Shown here: positions 26,482 to 36,041 of the stretch, piece after piece | Numbering within the stretch: the stretch's first letter is position 1 | Layout of the letters: each line of letters starts with the position of its first letter | From: CAIOTO01 sp040389165 | GTDB lineage: Bacteria > Pseudomonadota > Alphaproteobacteria > Paracaedibacterales > CAIOTO01 | Reading direction: 5' to 3' | Length of the DNA stretch: 63,798 bases | NCBI GenBank assembly: GCA_040389165.1 | Contig: JAZKAK010000012.1 | Location: forward strand, 1 to 63,798 | Notes under the pieces: generated by a model | Databases searched by the model: none | What the model saw: only the letters and a program-made list of their open reading frames with translations | What the model was told of the DNA's origin: nothing | Made by a program: the position numbers and the translations under genes

Positions 26482-27273
26482 ATGAAAAAATTACTCCTAT
26501 TAATATCTACAGCAACGTTGCTTGATAATCAAATTTTTGCTGAAGAGTATGGTTATCGCGGAAGAACTGATGGCGCGAGAGTGCAGAGTGAGCAAGCAAG
26601 AAATAGATCTTTTCAGCAAGGGGATGAACTGGATGCGAAATATTCCGCCCTTAAAAGGCAAACGCAGTTAACACATATTGAAAGAGAACATGCACGTCAA
26701 GAACAAGAAGTGCGCGCGCAGAAAGAAGCTGCTCTCGAAGAAGAAATTTGGCAAGAAGCAGTAAAACGTGCCCGCATTCTTGTTGGAAAGAAAGAAATTC
26801 AACCTCTCCATCATGAAACCTATGCAAAAGCAGAAGAGCGCATGTTGCTTGCTGAGGCAGAAGCACAAAAAGAATTAATTATACGCGAATACAAAGTAGA
26901 AGAAATTTGGCAAGAAGCAGTAAAACGTGCCCGCATTATTGTTGGAAAGAAAGAAATTCAGCCTCTCCATCATGAAACCTATGCAAAAGCAGAAGAGCGC
27001 ATGTTGCTTGCTGAGGCAGAAGCACAAAAAGAATTAATTATACGCGAATACGAAGCAGAAGAAGCACTTAAACTAAACGGTGCCCCTAAAGCTACGGCTG
27101 CTGAAGAGCATGCAGAAAAAGCCAAGCAAAAGGCAGAAGAAGCCATCAAGGTAGCAGGAAATATTGCAGACAAAGTCGGTAAAATTGCAAGTGAAGAAAA
27201 TATTGCAAAAGCCGGAGAGAGTGTAAAAAAAGCAAAAGCAGTTTGGGGTCAGTTATCAAGTTGGTTTGATTAA
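26482..27273 (+). CDS. secreted coiled-coil protein with recent internal duplication
   Basis: The family is not recognised. The 263-aa product has a signal peptide (KKLLLLISTATLLDNQIFA). It is otherwise almost entirely charged alpha-helix rich in Glu, Ala, Lys and Arg, hence a likely periplasmic or secreted coiled coil. Residues about 87-139 and 140-192 are two nearly identical 53-residue units starting EEIWQEAVKRARI and ending KELIIREY. The DNA copies (159 bp each) differ at only a few bases, so the duplication is recent. The C-terminal 60 residues (AEKAKQKAEEAIKVAG …) are LEA-like. Function unknown. Confidence 0.75.
   Translation: MKKLLLLISTATLLDNQIFAEEYGYRGRTDGARVQSEQARNRSFQQGDELDAKYSALKRQTQLTHIEREHARQEQEVRAQKEAALEEEIWQEAVKRARILVGKKEIQPLHHETYAKAEERMLLAEAEAQKELIIREYKVEEIWQEAVKRARIIVGKKEIQPLHHETYAKAEERMLLAEAEAQKELIIREYEAEEALKLNGAPKATAAEEHAEKAKQKAEEAIKVAGNIADKVGKIASEENIAKAGESVKKAKAVWGQLSSWFD
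26740..27057 (+). repeat. 159-bp in-frame tandem duplication
   Basis: Unit 1 (26740-26898) and unit 2 (26899-27057) both start GAAGAAATTTGGCAAGAAGC and are identical except for a handful of substitutions. The unit is exactly 53 codons, so the frame is kept. Confidence 0.95.
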
Positions 27274-27394
27274 TCTGAACTTGCGGCTGCGGCATAAACT
27301 GCATCAAGATCACCGGGCCACGCCCGATGAATACACAAAAGGACCATGCTACCCATTTATAGGTAGAATACATGATACAAGCATCACCATTCAA

Positions 27395-28354
27395 TTACGC
27401 AATCGCGCGCCATGAATCACCAAGCGTTTGCCAGACCGTATCTGGCGTTAATCCATCCATATAACACAACTGATTTTTATGTGAAAAACCAGGCATTTGC
27501 ACTAATTCCTCATAGCTTTGGGGTATACGCAGCACGTTATGTCCTGCGCCAACGTTGGGATATGGTCCATAAATTTCATCACGTGAAGGGCCAAACAAAC
27601 CAATCACTGGCACATTAAGTGCATAGCTCATGTGCATCAATCCCGAATCATTTCCAAGAAACAAAGCCCCATGCGACATAAGCGCGGCCATATCAATAAG
27701 TGACAATGTGTGACGTTTAGCTAAATCTGTACTGAATGTTACGCGCTCTGCAGGTAGGTTACGAAGCAACTTCAGCTGTGCATCTTCGGATGGAGCCGCC
27801 ACCACAAGCACATGTGCATCTGGAAAAGAATCGCAAAAACGTGTAATCGTCGACAAAAAATAGGCCATAGGCCATTGCTTGCCAATCCAATTTGCAACCG
27901 GCGCTACAACCAGCAGCGGGACCGCTGGCAAAAGCGTATGCATACGTTGCTTACGCTCTTCTGATAAAATAATACGTGGTTGCGCAGGCGCCAATCCGGC
28001 AATGGCAGCAACTTGCTCTATTTTATGCCGCGTATCGTTTTTTGTTTTTTGCCATATATACCGCTTTTTTGTGCGCAAGAAATAACCAATAGCCGACCCT
28101 CTTGAATCAGCTACCCAATCCCACGACCGAACAACGGTATGCAACCATAAAGAGAGCCAATGCAAAGATGCTTTTTTCTTAGGAAAGAGGATGATCTCAT
28201 CGCATGCTGGATCATCTTGAAACAAAGACGCGACAAGCGGATCTGCCGCCACATGATAGCGCATACCGGGGACGCGCAAACGAAGTCCTTCGAGTAATGA
28301 AAGTGTCATAACAGCGTCGCCAATACGACTCGATGTGATAAAAAGGCCAGGCAT
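27395..28354 (-). CDS. glycosyltransferase family 9 (heptosyltransferase-like)
   Basis: Family 9 enzymes transfer heptose or similar sugars during LPS inner-core assembly on the cytoplasmic face of the inner membrane. The 319-aa product has the GT9 N-terminal segment LFITSSRIGDAVMTLSLLEGL near residues 4-24. The C-terminal nucleotide-sugar binding segment GALFLGNDSGLMHMSYALNVPVIGLFGPS lies near residues 232-260, with the conserved D-S-G and FGP motifs. This fits with the lpt genes 4 kb away, but the acceptor sugar is unknown. It stands alone, convergent with the coiled-coil gene. Its start ATG lies directly before the first beta strand. Confidence 0.9.
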   Translation of the reverse strand: MPGLFITSSRIGDAVMTLSLLEGLRLRVPGMRYHVAADPLVASLFQDDPACDEIILFPKKKASLHWLSLWLHTVVRSWDWVADSRGSAIGYFLRTKKRYIWQKTKNDTRHKIEQVAAIAGLAPAQPRIILSEERKQRMHTLLPAVPLLVVAPVANWIGKQWPMAYFLSTITRFCDSFPDAHVLVVAAPSEDAQLKLLRNLPAERVTFSTDLAKRHTLSLIDMAALMSHGALFLGNDSGLMHMSYALNVPVIGLFGPSRDEIYGPYPNVGAGHNVLRIPQSYEELVQMPGFSHKNQLCYMDGLTPDTVWQTLGDSWRAIA

Positions 28355-28482
28355 AATGTATGAAAATATACGTATAAGAAGATTAAATCTACATTATCAA
28401 GGACAGCTCATTATTGGTATGTTTTTCTGACAGCTTTCACCTGATGAGCAGCTTTGCGTTCTTTCCATTTCATAAAAAATGA

Positions 28483-29247
28483 CTATACAGCTGATGGCTG
28501 TTCAGCCTGCGCAGTCTGCTCGGCTAAATCAATGCGTTCCTGATGCCTCTTATTGAATCCATTTTGCGCGAGAATACTGTAAAAATAGCAAAGCGCTGTT
28601 GTCGCACTAAAGACATATCCGACATTTAATAGATATTTTTTATGAGAATCTTCGTCAGGCAAAGTTAGGGCGTACGAGGTAAGAACAGGGGCGGTATATT
28701 GCCCAAGAACTTCTAGATATCCAAGAACAGAAACAGTTTCTCCCCAAAATCTCTCTGCAAAATATAAATAATGCAACTTAAAGCTAGTTACTGAACTATG
28801 TTTATTTTCCACATTAAGGGCAGAGGCGGCGCCATTTGATAAGGATAACATTTTTTTGCTTTCGGCCTCTTTCTTCTTGGTAACAAAATCATGTGACCGT
28901 ATAGTATACTTAGCAGCATTTGCTAACATTGACGCCAAATTCACAGAAACGGTAACTAATTCCAGTGTGTTATTGCCTGGATACGCAAAATTAGCGAGCC
29001 CTATAAGAGCACCCGATTTGCATACTCCTTCGATCGTTTCACATACATTGGCCGCCACATAACCAGCTTCTTCTTCAATTTCTGGTGATATAAGAGGCTC
29101 CTCCAAACGCGCACATTGAGGGGTTGCTATTTTTGTTTTCCCTACCTCGCCAATCTCTACAAGATTTAAATCCCTCGATTCGCATTTAAGAATTAAGCTT
29201 ATTAACAGGCTGGCATGTATACATAGACTTTTAAAATTGACAAACAT
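28483..29247 (-). CDS. secreted or membrane protein of unknown function (254 aa)
   Basis: No family is recognised. The N-terminus (FKSLCIHASLLISLILKCES) is a signal peptide or anchor. Three or four further hydrophobic stretches follow near residues 75-115 (ALIGLANFAYPG … VSVNLASMLANAA), 170-190 and 210-230 (YVFSATTALCYFYSILA), giving the look of a small multi-span membrane protein. The C-terminus is hydrophilic (NKRHQERIDLAEQTAQAEQ). Cysteines near 22, 46, 69 and 76 suggest possible disulfides. It has no operon partner. Confidence 0.65.
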   Translation of the reverse strand: MFVNFKSLCIHASLLISLILKCESRDLNLVEIGEVGKTKIATPQCARLEEPLISPEIEEEAGYVAANVCETIEGVCKSGALIGLANFAYPGNNTLELVTVSVNLASMLANAAKYTIRSHDFVTKKKEAESKKMLSLSNGAASALNVENKHSSVTSFKLHYLYFAERFWGETVSVLGYLEVLGQYTAPVLTSYALTLPDEDSHKKYLLNVGYVFSATTALCYFYSILAQNGFNKRHQERIDLAEQTAQAEQPSAV

Positions 29248-29857
29248 TCGGCATTTCCAAGATATGGTCTTATCATGTTTTATTATTACGCCTTACGTGT
29301 TAATAATTAGTATATAATATCAAAAACAATACGCACATAGCGATATATAAAGTTGTGATCCGATGGGTATAATTTATGATTTTTTAGCTATGCCACCCGG
29401 AACGATTGTCATCTTCGTTCCCTCAACCCTGTCATCTTCGTGCTTGACACGAGGATCTCTACACGTGGAAGCGCATGTGCATTGTTGTCTGGTTATAAAA
29501 TCATCAACTATTTGCCTTTGAACCTTTATAGATCTTCGGATCGAGTCCGAGGATGACAAAAAGGGGAGTCCGAAGATGACAAAAAGGGGAGTCCTAGGAT
29601 GACAATGTGGGAGTCTTCGTTCCCTCAACCCTGTCATCCTCGTTCCCCTCAACCCTGTCATCCTCGTGCTTGACACGAGGATGACAAAAGGGGCGTCCGA
29701 AGATGACAAAGAGAGGAGTTCAAAGATGACAGTGCGAGGGTTAGTTTTAAAGTGACGGGTAGCGTGTTTTTTAGCAGAACCCAACCTTGTCTCTGTTTGC
29801 CTAAATATGCTACTAATAAAGCTGAGATATTAAAAAACAGTAAAAGCAAGAACAATT
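29248..29857. repeat. gene-free region with clustered palindromic GTCATC…/…GATGACA repeats
   Basis: Between 29395 and 29740 there are several hairpin units: GTCATCTTCG, CTCGTGCTTGACACGAGGAT (twice, near 29440 and 29668), and GATCTTCGGATCGAGTCC followed by repeated GATGACAAAAAGGGGAGTCC units. The right boundary AAAGTGACGGGTAGCGTG (29751-29768) recurs at 63509-63529. Nothing here codes for a protein. The last 90 bp should carry the promoter of the atp genes. Confidence 0.85.
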
Positions 29858-30433
29858 ATGGATATAGCACTTTTAAAAGGCCTCCAAACTTCAATTCCCG
29901 GACGCTATGCACGCGCATTATTTGAAGTTGCACTAGAACAAAATGAATCATTTTTAATTCTTGAAAAATTAAAAGAATTCGATCAGGCTTGCCTTCAGGA
30001 TTTTCATATTCAAAAATCGCTCCCCTTTTTCACGGAACATGAATTCTGTGAATTCCTTGTAAATATTGCTGAAAAATTAGCTTGGCCACAGTATTTAATT
30101 CATTTCTTTCAAATCTTACACGAACGTCAACGTCTATCACTCTTTAGTCAAATCATCGATGTATTTGAGCGTTGCTGTAATCACAACGACAATCGTTTAA
30201 ATGCGTGCATTTCGATGCCAACTATGCCAACAATGTCGCAAAAGAAGAAAATTCAAGCGCAGGTGTTTTCCATCTTTGGTAAAAAAATTAATTACGAATA
30301 CGAATCAATTCCTGATTTGCTTGGCGGTGTTATTATCCAGGCAGAGAATCTTCGCATTGATGCAAGCCTCAAACGGCAAATTAACACTCTGCACAACAGC
30401 CTTAACGAAATCAGCCTAAAAGGAGCCGCTTAA
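29858..30433 (+). CDS. atpH: F1F0 ATP synthase subunit delta
   Basis: Delta is part of the peripheral stalk that holds F1 to F0 at the inner membrane. The 191-aa product opens with IPGRYARALFEVALEQN, the conserved N-terminal helix. It ends with the beta-strand segment IPDLLGGVIIQAENLRIDASLKRQINTLHNSL, near the family's C-terminal signature (GGxxxxxxxxxxDxSxxxxL). It is the first gene of an atpH-atpA-atpG run, and its TAA overlaps the atpA ATG by one base. Confidence 0.95.
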   Translation: MDIALLKGLQTSIPGRYARALFEVALEQNESFLILEKLKEFDQACLQDFHIQKSLPFFTEHEFCEFLVNIAEKLAWPQYLIHFFQILHERQRLSLFSQIIDVFERCCNHNDNRLNACISMPTMPTMSQKKKIQAQVFSIFGKKINYEYESIPDLLGGVIIQAENLRIDASLKRQINTLHNSLNEISLKGAA

Positions 30434-31998
30434 TGCAAGCACGTGCCTCGGAAATTTCCGCACTCATTAAAGAAAAAATTATCGATTTCAAAGCCTACGC
30501 TGAAGTTTCAGAAACCGGCCGGGTTCTTTCCGTCGGCGACGGCATCGCACGTGTGCACGGACTTGATCACGTAAAGTCAGGCGAATGGGTTGATATCATA
30601 TCATCGCGCACTGGCGTTTCCGTACGCGGTATTGCATCCAACCTCGAAACAGATAATGTGGGTATTGTTATTGCTGGTAATGATCGCGATATTCAAGAAG
30701 GTGATCTTGTTAAACGTACCAATAAAGTTGTGGACGTAAACGTTGGCATGGGGCTTTTGGGCCGCGTCGTTGACGGCCTTGGCAATCCGATTGATGATAG
30801 AGGCGCGCTTACCGACGTTGCCTTTGCCGAAGTTGAACGCAAAGCCCCTGGCATCATTCAACGTAAATCTGTGCATGAACCAATGCTCACCGGTATTAAA
30901 GCCATCGATGCACTGGTGCCGATTGGGCGCGGCCAACGCGAGCTTATTATTGGCGATCGTCAAACTGGAAAAACAACCATTGCTATCGATACGATTCTCA
31001 ATCAAAAGAAAATCAATCAATCGGGCGATCCATCCAAAATGCTGTATTGCATTTATGTAGCCATTGGACAAAAACGCTCATCCGTCGCACGTATTGTTAA
31101 AATGCTGCAAGATGAAGGCGCTATGGAATATACCATCGTTGTGGCGGCAACGGCTTCTGACCCTGCCCCGCTTCAGTATTTAGCACCGTACACCGCGTGC
31201 GCTATGGGTGAGTATTTCCGGGACAATGGCATGCATGCCTTAATCATTTACGATGACTTATCAAAGCATGCGGTCGCGTATCGTCAGATGTCGCTTTTAC
31301 TTCGCCGTCCACCTGGCCGTGAAGCATATCCTGGCGACGTGTTTTATTTGCACTCTCGTTTGCTCGAACGCGCGGCAAAAATGAGCGATGACTGTGGTGG
31401 CGGTTCACTTACAGCTCTGCCTATTATTGAAACGCAAGCAGGCGATGTATCTGCGTATATTCCAACCAATGTTATTTCAATTACGGATGGTCAAATTTTT
31501 CTTGAAGCCGAGTTATTTTACAAAGGCATTCGTCCAGCAATTAACGTTGGCCTTTCGGTAAGTCGCGTTGGATCTGCAGCCCAAACAAAAGCTATGAAGC
31601 AGGTTTCTGGTTCTATCAAGCTTGAGCTTGCCCAATATCGTGAAATGGTCGCTTTTTCGCAGTTTGCCAGTGATTTGGATGCATCTACGCGTCAATTACT
31701 CGAACGTGGACAACGCCTAACGGAATTATTAAAGCAACCGAATCAATCACCATTATCAAGTACTGACGAAGTTTTATCTGTATTTGCAGGTGTTCGCGGA
31801 TTCTTAGATACAATTCCGGTGCCGTTAATTGCCGCATTCGAAGCAGAACTACTCAGGTCAATTCATCTTTTCTTGCCTGATGTTGTGCGCGATATCGAAA
31901 ATACAGCCAAAGTTTCACCCGAGACAGATGAAAAACTATCTGCCTATTTAACTGAATTTTGCCCACGCTTTCTAGCCGAACATGGAACGGTGCGATGA
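30433..31998 (+). CDS. atpA: F1F0 ATP synthase subunit alpha
   Basis: Alpha is the regulatory nucleotide-binding subunit of the alpha3beta3 F1 head. The 521-aa product is full length. Landmarks are the N-terminal beta-barrel (VGDGIARVHGLDHVKSGEWV), the P-loop GDRQTGKTTIAIDTI near residues 174-188, the ALIIYDDLSKHAVAYRQMSLLLRRPPGREAYPGD region, and the C-terminal PAINVGLSVSRVGSAAQ signature. Its TGA overlaps the atpG ATG. All motifs needed for nucleotide binding appear intact. Confidence 0.98.
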   Translation: MQARASEISALIKEKIIDFKAYAEVSETGRVLSVGDGIARVHGLDHVKSGEWVDIISSRTGVSVRGIASNLETDNVGIVIAGNDRDIQEGDLVKRTNKVVDVNVGMGLLGRVVDGLGNPIDDRGALTDVAFAEVERKAPGIIQRKSVHEPMLTGIKAIDALVPIGRGQRELIIGDRQTGKTTIAIDTILNQKKINQSGDPSKMLYCIYVAIGQKRSSVARIVKMLQDEGAMEYTIVVAATASDPAPLQYLAPYTACAMGEYFRDNGMHALIIYDDLSKHAVAYRQMSLLLRRPPGREAYPGDVFYLHSRLLERAAKMSDDCGGGSLTALPIIETQAGDVSAYIPTNVISITDGQIFLEAELFYKGIRPAINVGLSVSRVGSAAQTKAMKQVSGSIKLELAQYREMVAFSQFASDLDASTRQLLERGQRLTELLKQPNQSPLSSTDEVLSVFAGVRGFLDTIPVPLIAAFEAELLRSIHLFLPDVVRDIENTAKVSPETDEKLSAYLTEFCPRFLAEHGTVR

Positions 31999-32894
31999 AT
32001 AATCTAAAAGATCTTCGTGTTCGGATTAAGTCTGTAAAATCAACACAAAAGATCACTTCAGCAATGAAAATGGTGGCAACAGCTAAACTTCGCAAAGCGC
32101 AAGAGCGCCTTGAAAATGGCCGTGTCTATGCCACGAAGTTTGAGCATTCCCTGCACCATGCACTGCATAACTCGGCTGATATTGATCCATTGCCCTTACT
32201 CAAAACCGGCAATAAAGAGGGTGGCATATTTATCTTAGCCATTGCAACAGATCGCGGTCTTTGTGGCGGGTATAACACCTCAATTATGCGTGAAATAAAG
32301 GCTTTTACTCACGCGCTTTCGCAAACAGACAATCGTGCGATTACCATCGCTGCAATCGGCCGTAAAATAAAAAGTACGCTCGGCCGCGAATGTGACGCAG
32401 GCCGGATAGATGCGCGTCTCTTTGAATTCCAAACAGCTGTTTCAGCAGAACACACAACAATGGATTTCAAACAGGTGAGCGGTATCGCCGAGGAAATCAT
32501 GGCTTTGCTTGAGTCGGGAGAAATCGGAAGCGTCCATATAATAACAGGCCGTTTAAAAAGTATTATCAGCCAACCCATAGAAGCAAGGCAGCTGGTGCCG
32601 CTAATCGACGAAACGGTCGCAGGTACCGAGGCAGAGGCCCCATATACAATTTTCGAACCCAAGCCAGAAATTCTGACTAAATTAATGCTTATGCATAATT
32701 TCATTGTGCAAATGAATACCTTATTCTTAGAAAACACGGCGTGTGAACACGCTGCGCGTATGACGGCTATGGACAACGCATCGCGAAATGCACGCGACAT
32801 GATTCAAAAGCTACAGCTGCGTTATAACCAAGGGCGCCAAGCACAGATCACCAATGAACTCATTGAAATCATTTCAGGGTCAAACGCTGTTTAG
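31995..32894 (+). CDS. atpG: F1F0 ATP synthase subunit gamma
   Basis: Gamma is the rotor shaft of F1. From ATG 31995 the product is 299 aa. It starts MNNLKDLRVRIKSVKSTQKITSAMKMVA, the conserved N-terminal helix, and ends with the matching C-terminal helix AARMTAMDNASRNARDMIQKLQLRYNQGRQ … ELIEIISGSNAV. It overlaps atpA by four bases (ATGA). The usual next genes atpD (beta) and atpC (epsilon) are not here. Instead a large unrelated gene converges from the other strand 46 bp downstream. Confidence 0.97.
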   Translation: MNNLKDLRVRIKSVKSTQKITSAMKMVATAKLRKAQERLENGRVYATKFEHSLHHALHNSADIDPLPLLKTGNKEGGIFILAIATDRGLCGGYNTSIMREIKAFTHALSQTDNRAITIAAIGRKIKSTLGRECDAGRIDARLFEFQTAVSAEHTTMDFKQVSGIAEEIMALLESGEIGSVHIITGRLKSIISQPIEARQLVPLIDETVAGTEAEAPYTIFEPKPEILTKLMLMHNFIVQMNTLFLENTACEHAARMTAMDNASRNARDMIQKLQLRYNQGRQAQITNELIEIISGSNAV

Positions 32895-32940
32895 ATGCCG
32901 ATTTTTGAGTCGAGAAGTGCAATAAGTAGTGGTCCCGAGT

Positions 32941-35817
32941 CTATGGAGGTCCACCGCCCGCACCGGCACCACGTGATTCATTGGAATCAACCAGTGCACC
33001 ATTCCACAGGATGGCACCTAAAACCTTCGCCCACTTCCTGGGCGCTCCAGAGGGAGTGAGTGTTGTAAAGGGAGTGGGTGTTCCAGAGGGAGTGGGCGTT
33101 CCAGGGGGAGTGAGAACATTGTCAGCAGAAACAGCGGCATTCGTAGTAGGTGTGGATGCAGCAGCAACAGCAGCAGCACGAGAGGAGGCAGAAATAGGCT
33201 CTTCACCAAAGGCTTTAGGATTCCTCTGACACAAACCCTCAGCATAGACATCTGCAGCAGTTAAAAGTTGTTGCAAATCTGTCAGACGTGTAACTTTTTC
33301 AGGTGTCCAAGGATTTTCCCAACCTTGATCCAGCGCAGCTTTTTCCGTCGCAGCTTTTTTACTTGCTAGTTGAATAATGAGAAAAGACTCCACAGCTTTG
33401 ACGTCATCACATAGTTTAGGTAAAGCTGCAGGCATCAGGCTTGGTTTCCGTATCAGCTCATTATTAATTACTATCTTTGATGCGTTGAATGTTTCAATAA
33501 GATTCTTTGTCTCATTCCATTCGGCGTCTTCTGAAGGTTTCATTGCTACATATTTTTTTGCCGGTGCAGCCAATTTTTTATTAGAAGTGAGGTGTTGGGA
33601 TGGACCTGGCGCCAGCTTAAGCTCAGTCCAAATTCTGCTAAGATTCAGGAAATTCAGAGATGTGACTTGATTGTATTGCATACATCTTTCATACAGTTCA
33701 GTCAGATCCGTTGTCAGTGCTCCTGAATTTTTTTTTAAGTGTTCCAACAATTTAGTTTGAAAATCTTTGGTTGCACCCAATAATAAAGCGTTTTGATCTT
33801 TTGATATCTCGTAATCAAGTAAAAATATAGAACGTATGTATTTTCCAATATCATTTCCCCACTCAGTGTACAGTTTTTCCTTGTATAGTGGATCAAGCAT
33901 ACAAAATACTTGTGATTGCACGTCAGGGGCAAAATTTTCAAATGCTTTCACAAACGCTTCAGAGTCATTCCTTTCCTTAATTAAGTCTAATTCATTATTG
34001 TCTAATTCAGACAGGTCTTTAGGAACATATGGTCGTTTAGCAACAACTGGTATACTTGCCGCTACTGCACCTGTCTTTCCAATCCTAGAGGCGGCAGATG
34101 CTTTTGCTGGAGTTAAACTTACCTCCGTCATAATCTTCTGTCTTATAGCGCCTTCTGGCATATTCATCTTCTTCATCTTCTGATACTTTTTTATCTGGTC
34201 ACTTGTTATTTTTCCTTTATATTTTGCTTCGAAGCCAGGGTCTGACGCCCAGTCAGCCACCAGAAGATCCCATTCATCTTCAGTACACGTAGCAACTACA
34301 GGAGTTAAAATTATATCCGTCATAATCTTCTGTTTCACAGCGCCTGCGGGCAGCATCGTCTTCATCTTCTGATACTTTTTTATCTGGTCACTTGTTATTT
34401 TTCCTTTATATTTTGCTTCGAAGTCAAGATCTTGATTCCAACCAGCCACCAGAAGATCCCAATCAGCTTGAGTGCACGACGCATCAGTGTTAGGAGCAAC
34501 AGCAGCTACAGCAGAAGCATCGTCAATAGAACTTCCTACTGATTCTTCTGTCTTTTTCACAACAAGAGGGTGAGTAGGAACAGGGGGAGTAGCACTAACT
34601 GGGGGAGTGATAACAGGAGGAGTAGCACTAACTGTAGGTCTAGCAATTCCGCCACCGCCACCACTGCCACCACCAACGCTGCCAGCACCACCTAGCTTAA
34701 AACCACCACCACCACCGCCACCACCACCACCGCTAAACTTAACACCAACGCCAGCTCCGCTGCCACCAATGCCAGTTGCAGAAGCACCACCACTGGCGGC
34801 ATTGTGATTAGCTCCATTAGGCGCCCCCACGGTCATTCCACCTGCATGTGCAGTTCCTGTTCCTAGCGTATTTGTTAATTGCGCAGTGACCAGCGCTTTA
34901 CTAAGCGCCTCTTTCGAATGATGCTCTGTAAGGGCAGCTTGAAACCATATCGAAAACTGCTCTTTGGTTATTCCACCCAAACGTTCAAGATCAGGGTAAC
35001 GACCCCATTGCGCATTTAATTTGCATTCATTCAAGGTTTTTATTCCATGGAAATCAATAAGATTAGTGGTCATTAATTCTGATAGATTGCCCATTGCCGC
35101 CAGCACGGCAAAATGATTCGCGCGCTTGGCATCAATAAGACCTCTTGCTGGTAAATCCAATTTCCGAGCATTATTATGAATGAAATGTGTTGCCACAACA
35201 GCCTTTAAAATATCTCTCTTTTCATCGGGAGTTGCGTGCTGTTCGCTGACTTTTTTAGGATCAGAAAGCGTTGTAATTATATTGGTCGTTTGTGGCGAAG
35301 TTCGTGCAGTTGTCACTGGATTTTCCACATAAGCATCACGGCGCGTGGTGTATTGCCCCCGAATATACATAATTCCCGTGAGGATTTCTTGTGCAGGAAT
35401 GTTTAGTTGTGCAGGAATAGCTGGTTGCACAGGAGCGCCGGCCGCTGCCTCACCAGGTAATGCTGCTCCCTCTTTAACGGCCTTTAATTCTGCAGCACGT
35501 CGAGCTGTTTCGACTTTAAGACGTCCTAGCTCGGCTTTCTGCTGAGCTCTTAGAGTTTCCATTTCTAATCTTTGTTTTGTAAACGCTTCTTCTTGCTGCT
35601 TCTGTTCTAGGATAGCCTCTCTAGTAACTTGTTGCTGTGCCGCTAGGTTTTTGCTGACGATAGTTGATGGGTCTTGCGGTGCCTGCGCTGCTGCCGCTAT
35701 TGCTGCCGCTTGCCTTGCTGCTTTTGCTTCTCTTGCTTCTCTTGCATTGCTTGCTGCGTACGCCTGGCTGCATATTACGAGCACCATGATTATTTTCAAT
35801 ATATTATACAACATCAC
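32941..35817 (-). CDS. large secreted modular protein with eukaryote-like KYxKM repeats (958 aa)
   Basis: The N-terminus is a signal peptide (NILKIIMVLVICSQAYAAS). Residues ~22-120 are a charged Ala/Glu/Gln/Arg coiled coil, and ~130-320 a globular part. A Gly-rich stretch follows near 350-390 with a run of ten glycines, then a Pro/Thr/Val linker. Two direct repeats of about 60 residues lie near 445-505 and 508-567, each reading WDLLVAxW … FEAKYKGKITSDQIKKYQKM and then MP-GA-(V/I)-(K/R)-QKIMT. The KYxKMxKMxxPxGAxRxKM pattern resembles a segment of eukaryotic WASH-complex subunit CCDC53 and formin-like proteins (from memory, unverified). The C-terminal ~350 residues are helical and end in a Pro/Thr-rich tail. 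A host-directed protein is plausible (inference). Confidence 0.75.
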   Translation of the reverse strand: MMLYNILKIIMVLVICSQAYAASNAREAREAKAARQAAAIAAAAQAPQDPSTIVSKNLAAQQQVTREAILEQKQQEEAFTKQRLEMETLRAQQKAELGRLKVETARRAAELKAVKEGAALPGEAAAGAPVQPAIPAQLNIPAQEILTGIMYIRGQYTTRRDAYVENPVTTARTSPQTTNIITTLSDPKKVSEQHATPDEKRDILKAVVATHFIHNNARKLDLPARGLIDAKRANHFAVLAAMGNLSELMTTNLIDFHGIKTLNECKLNAQWGRYPDLERLGGITKEQFSIWFQAALTEHHSKEALSKALVTAQLTNTLGTGTAHAGGMTVGAPNGANHNAASGGASATGIGGSGAGVGVKFSGGGGGGGGGGFKLGGAGSVGGGSGGGGGIARPTVSATPPVITPPVSATPPVPTHPLVVKKTEESVGSSIDDASAVAAVAPNTDASCTQADWDLLVAGWNQDLDFEAKYKGKITSDQIKKYQKMKTMLPAGAVKQKIMTDIILTPVVATCTEDEWDLLVADWASDPGFEAKYKGKITSDQIKKYQKMKKMNMPEGAIRQKIMTEVSLTPAKASAASRIGKTGAVAASIPVVAKRPYVPKDLSELDNNELDLIKERNDSEAFVKAFENFAPDVQSQVFCMLDPLYKEKLYTEWGNDIGKYIRSIFLLDYEISKDQNALLLGATKDFQTKLLEHLKKNSGALTTDLTELYERCMQYNQVTSLNFLNLSRIWTELKLAPGPSQHLTSNKKLAAPAKKYVAMKPSEDAEWNETKNLIETFNASKIVINNELIRKPSLMPAALPKLCDDVKAVESFLIIQLASKKAATEKAALDQGWENPWTPEKVTRLTDLQQLLTAADVYAEGLCQRNPKAFGEEPISASSRAAAVAAASTPTTNAAVSADNVLTPPGTPTPSGTPTPFTTLTPSGAPRKWAKVLGAILWNGALVDSNESRGAGAGGGPP

Positions 35818-36041
35818 CAGTGCACCATATTATTAACTATGCACTCATTATGAATCACTTTGTATTAATAAAACATTAATCGCGTGCATGCTGCCCGGAA
35901 CGATTGTCATCCTCGTGCTTGACACGAGGATCCCTATCCTTGGAGAGGCATATAGGTGGCTTTCTTGCACCTTAATAGTTGCCGTCTCACCTATAGAGAT
36001 CTTCGGATCGAGTCCAAAGATGACAATAGTAAGCGGGGATT
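35818..36041. repeat. palindromic GTCATCCTCGTGCTTGACACG element
   Basis: GTCATCCTCGTGCTTGACAC followed by GAGGAT (about 35907-35932) and GAGATCTTCGGATCGAGTCC followed by AAAGATGACA (about 35997-36026) are the two ends of a dispersed palindromic element with a ~65-bp core. GCCCGGAACGATT at its left is shared with 29395. Confidence 0.8.

Noticed and set aside
34607..34807. A plus-strand frame reading long polyproline runs that resemble a formin FH1 segment.
   Set aside because: It is the complement of the poly-glycine stretch of the 958-aa protein and has no flanking domain or ribosome site.
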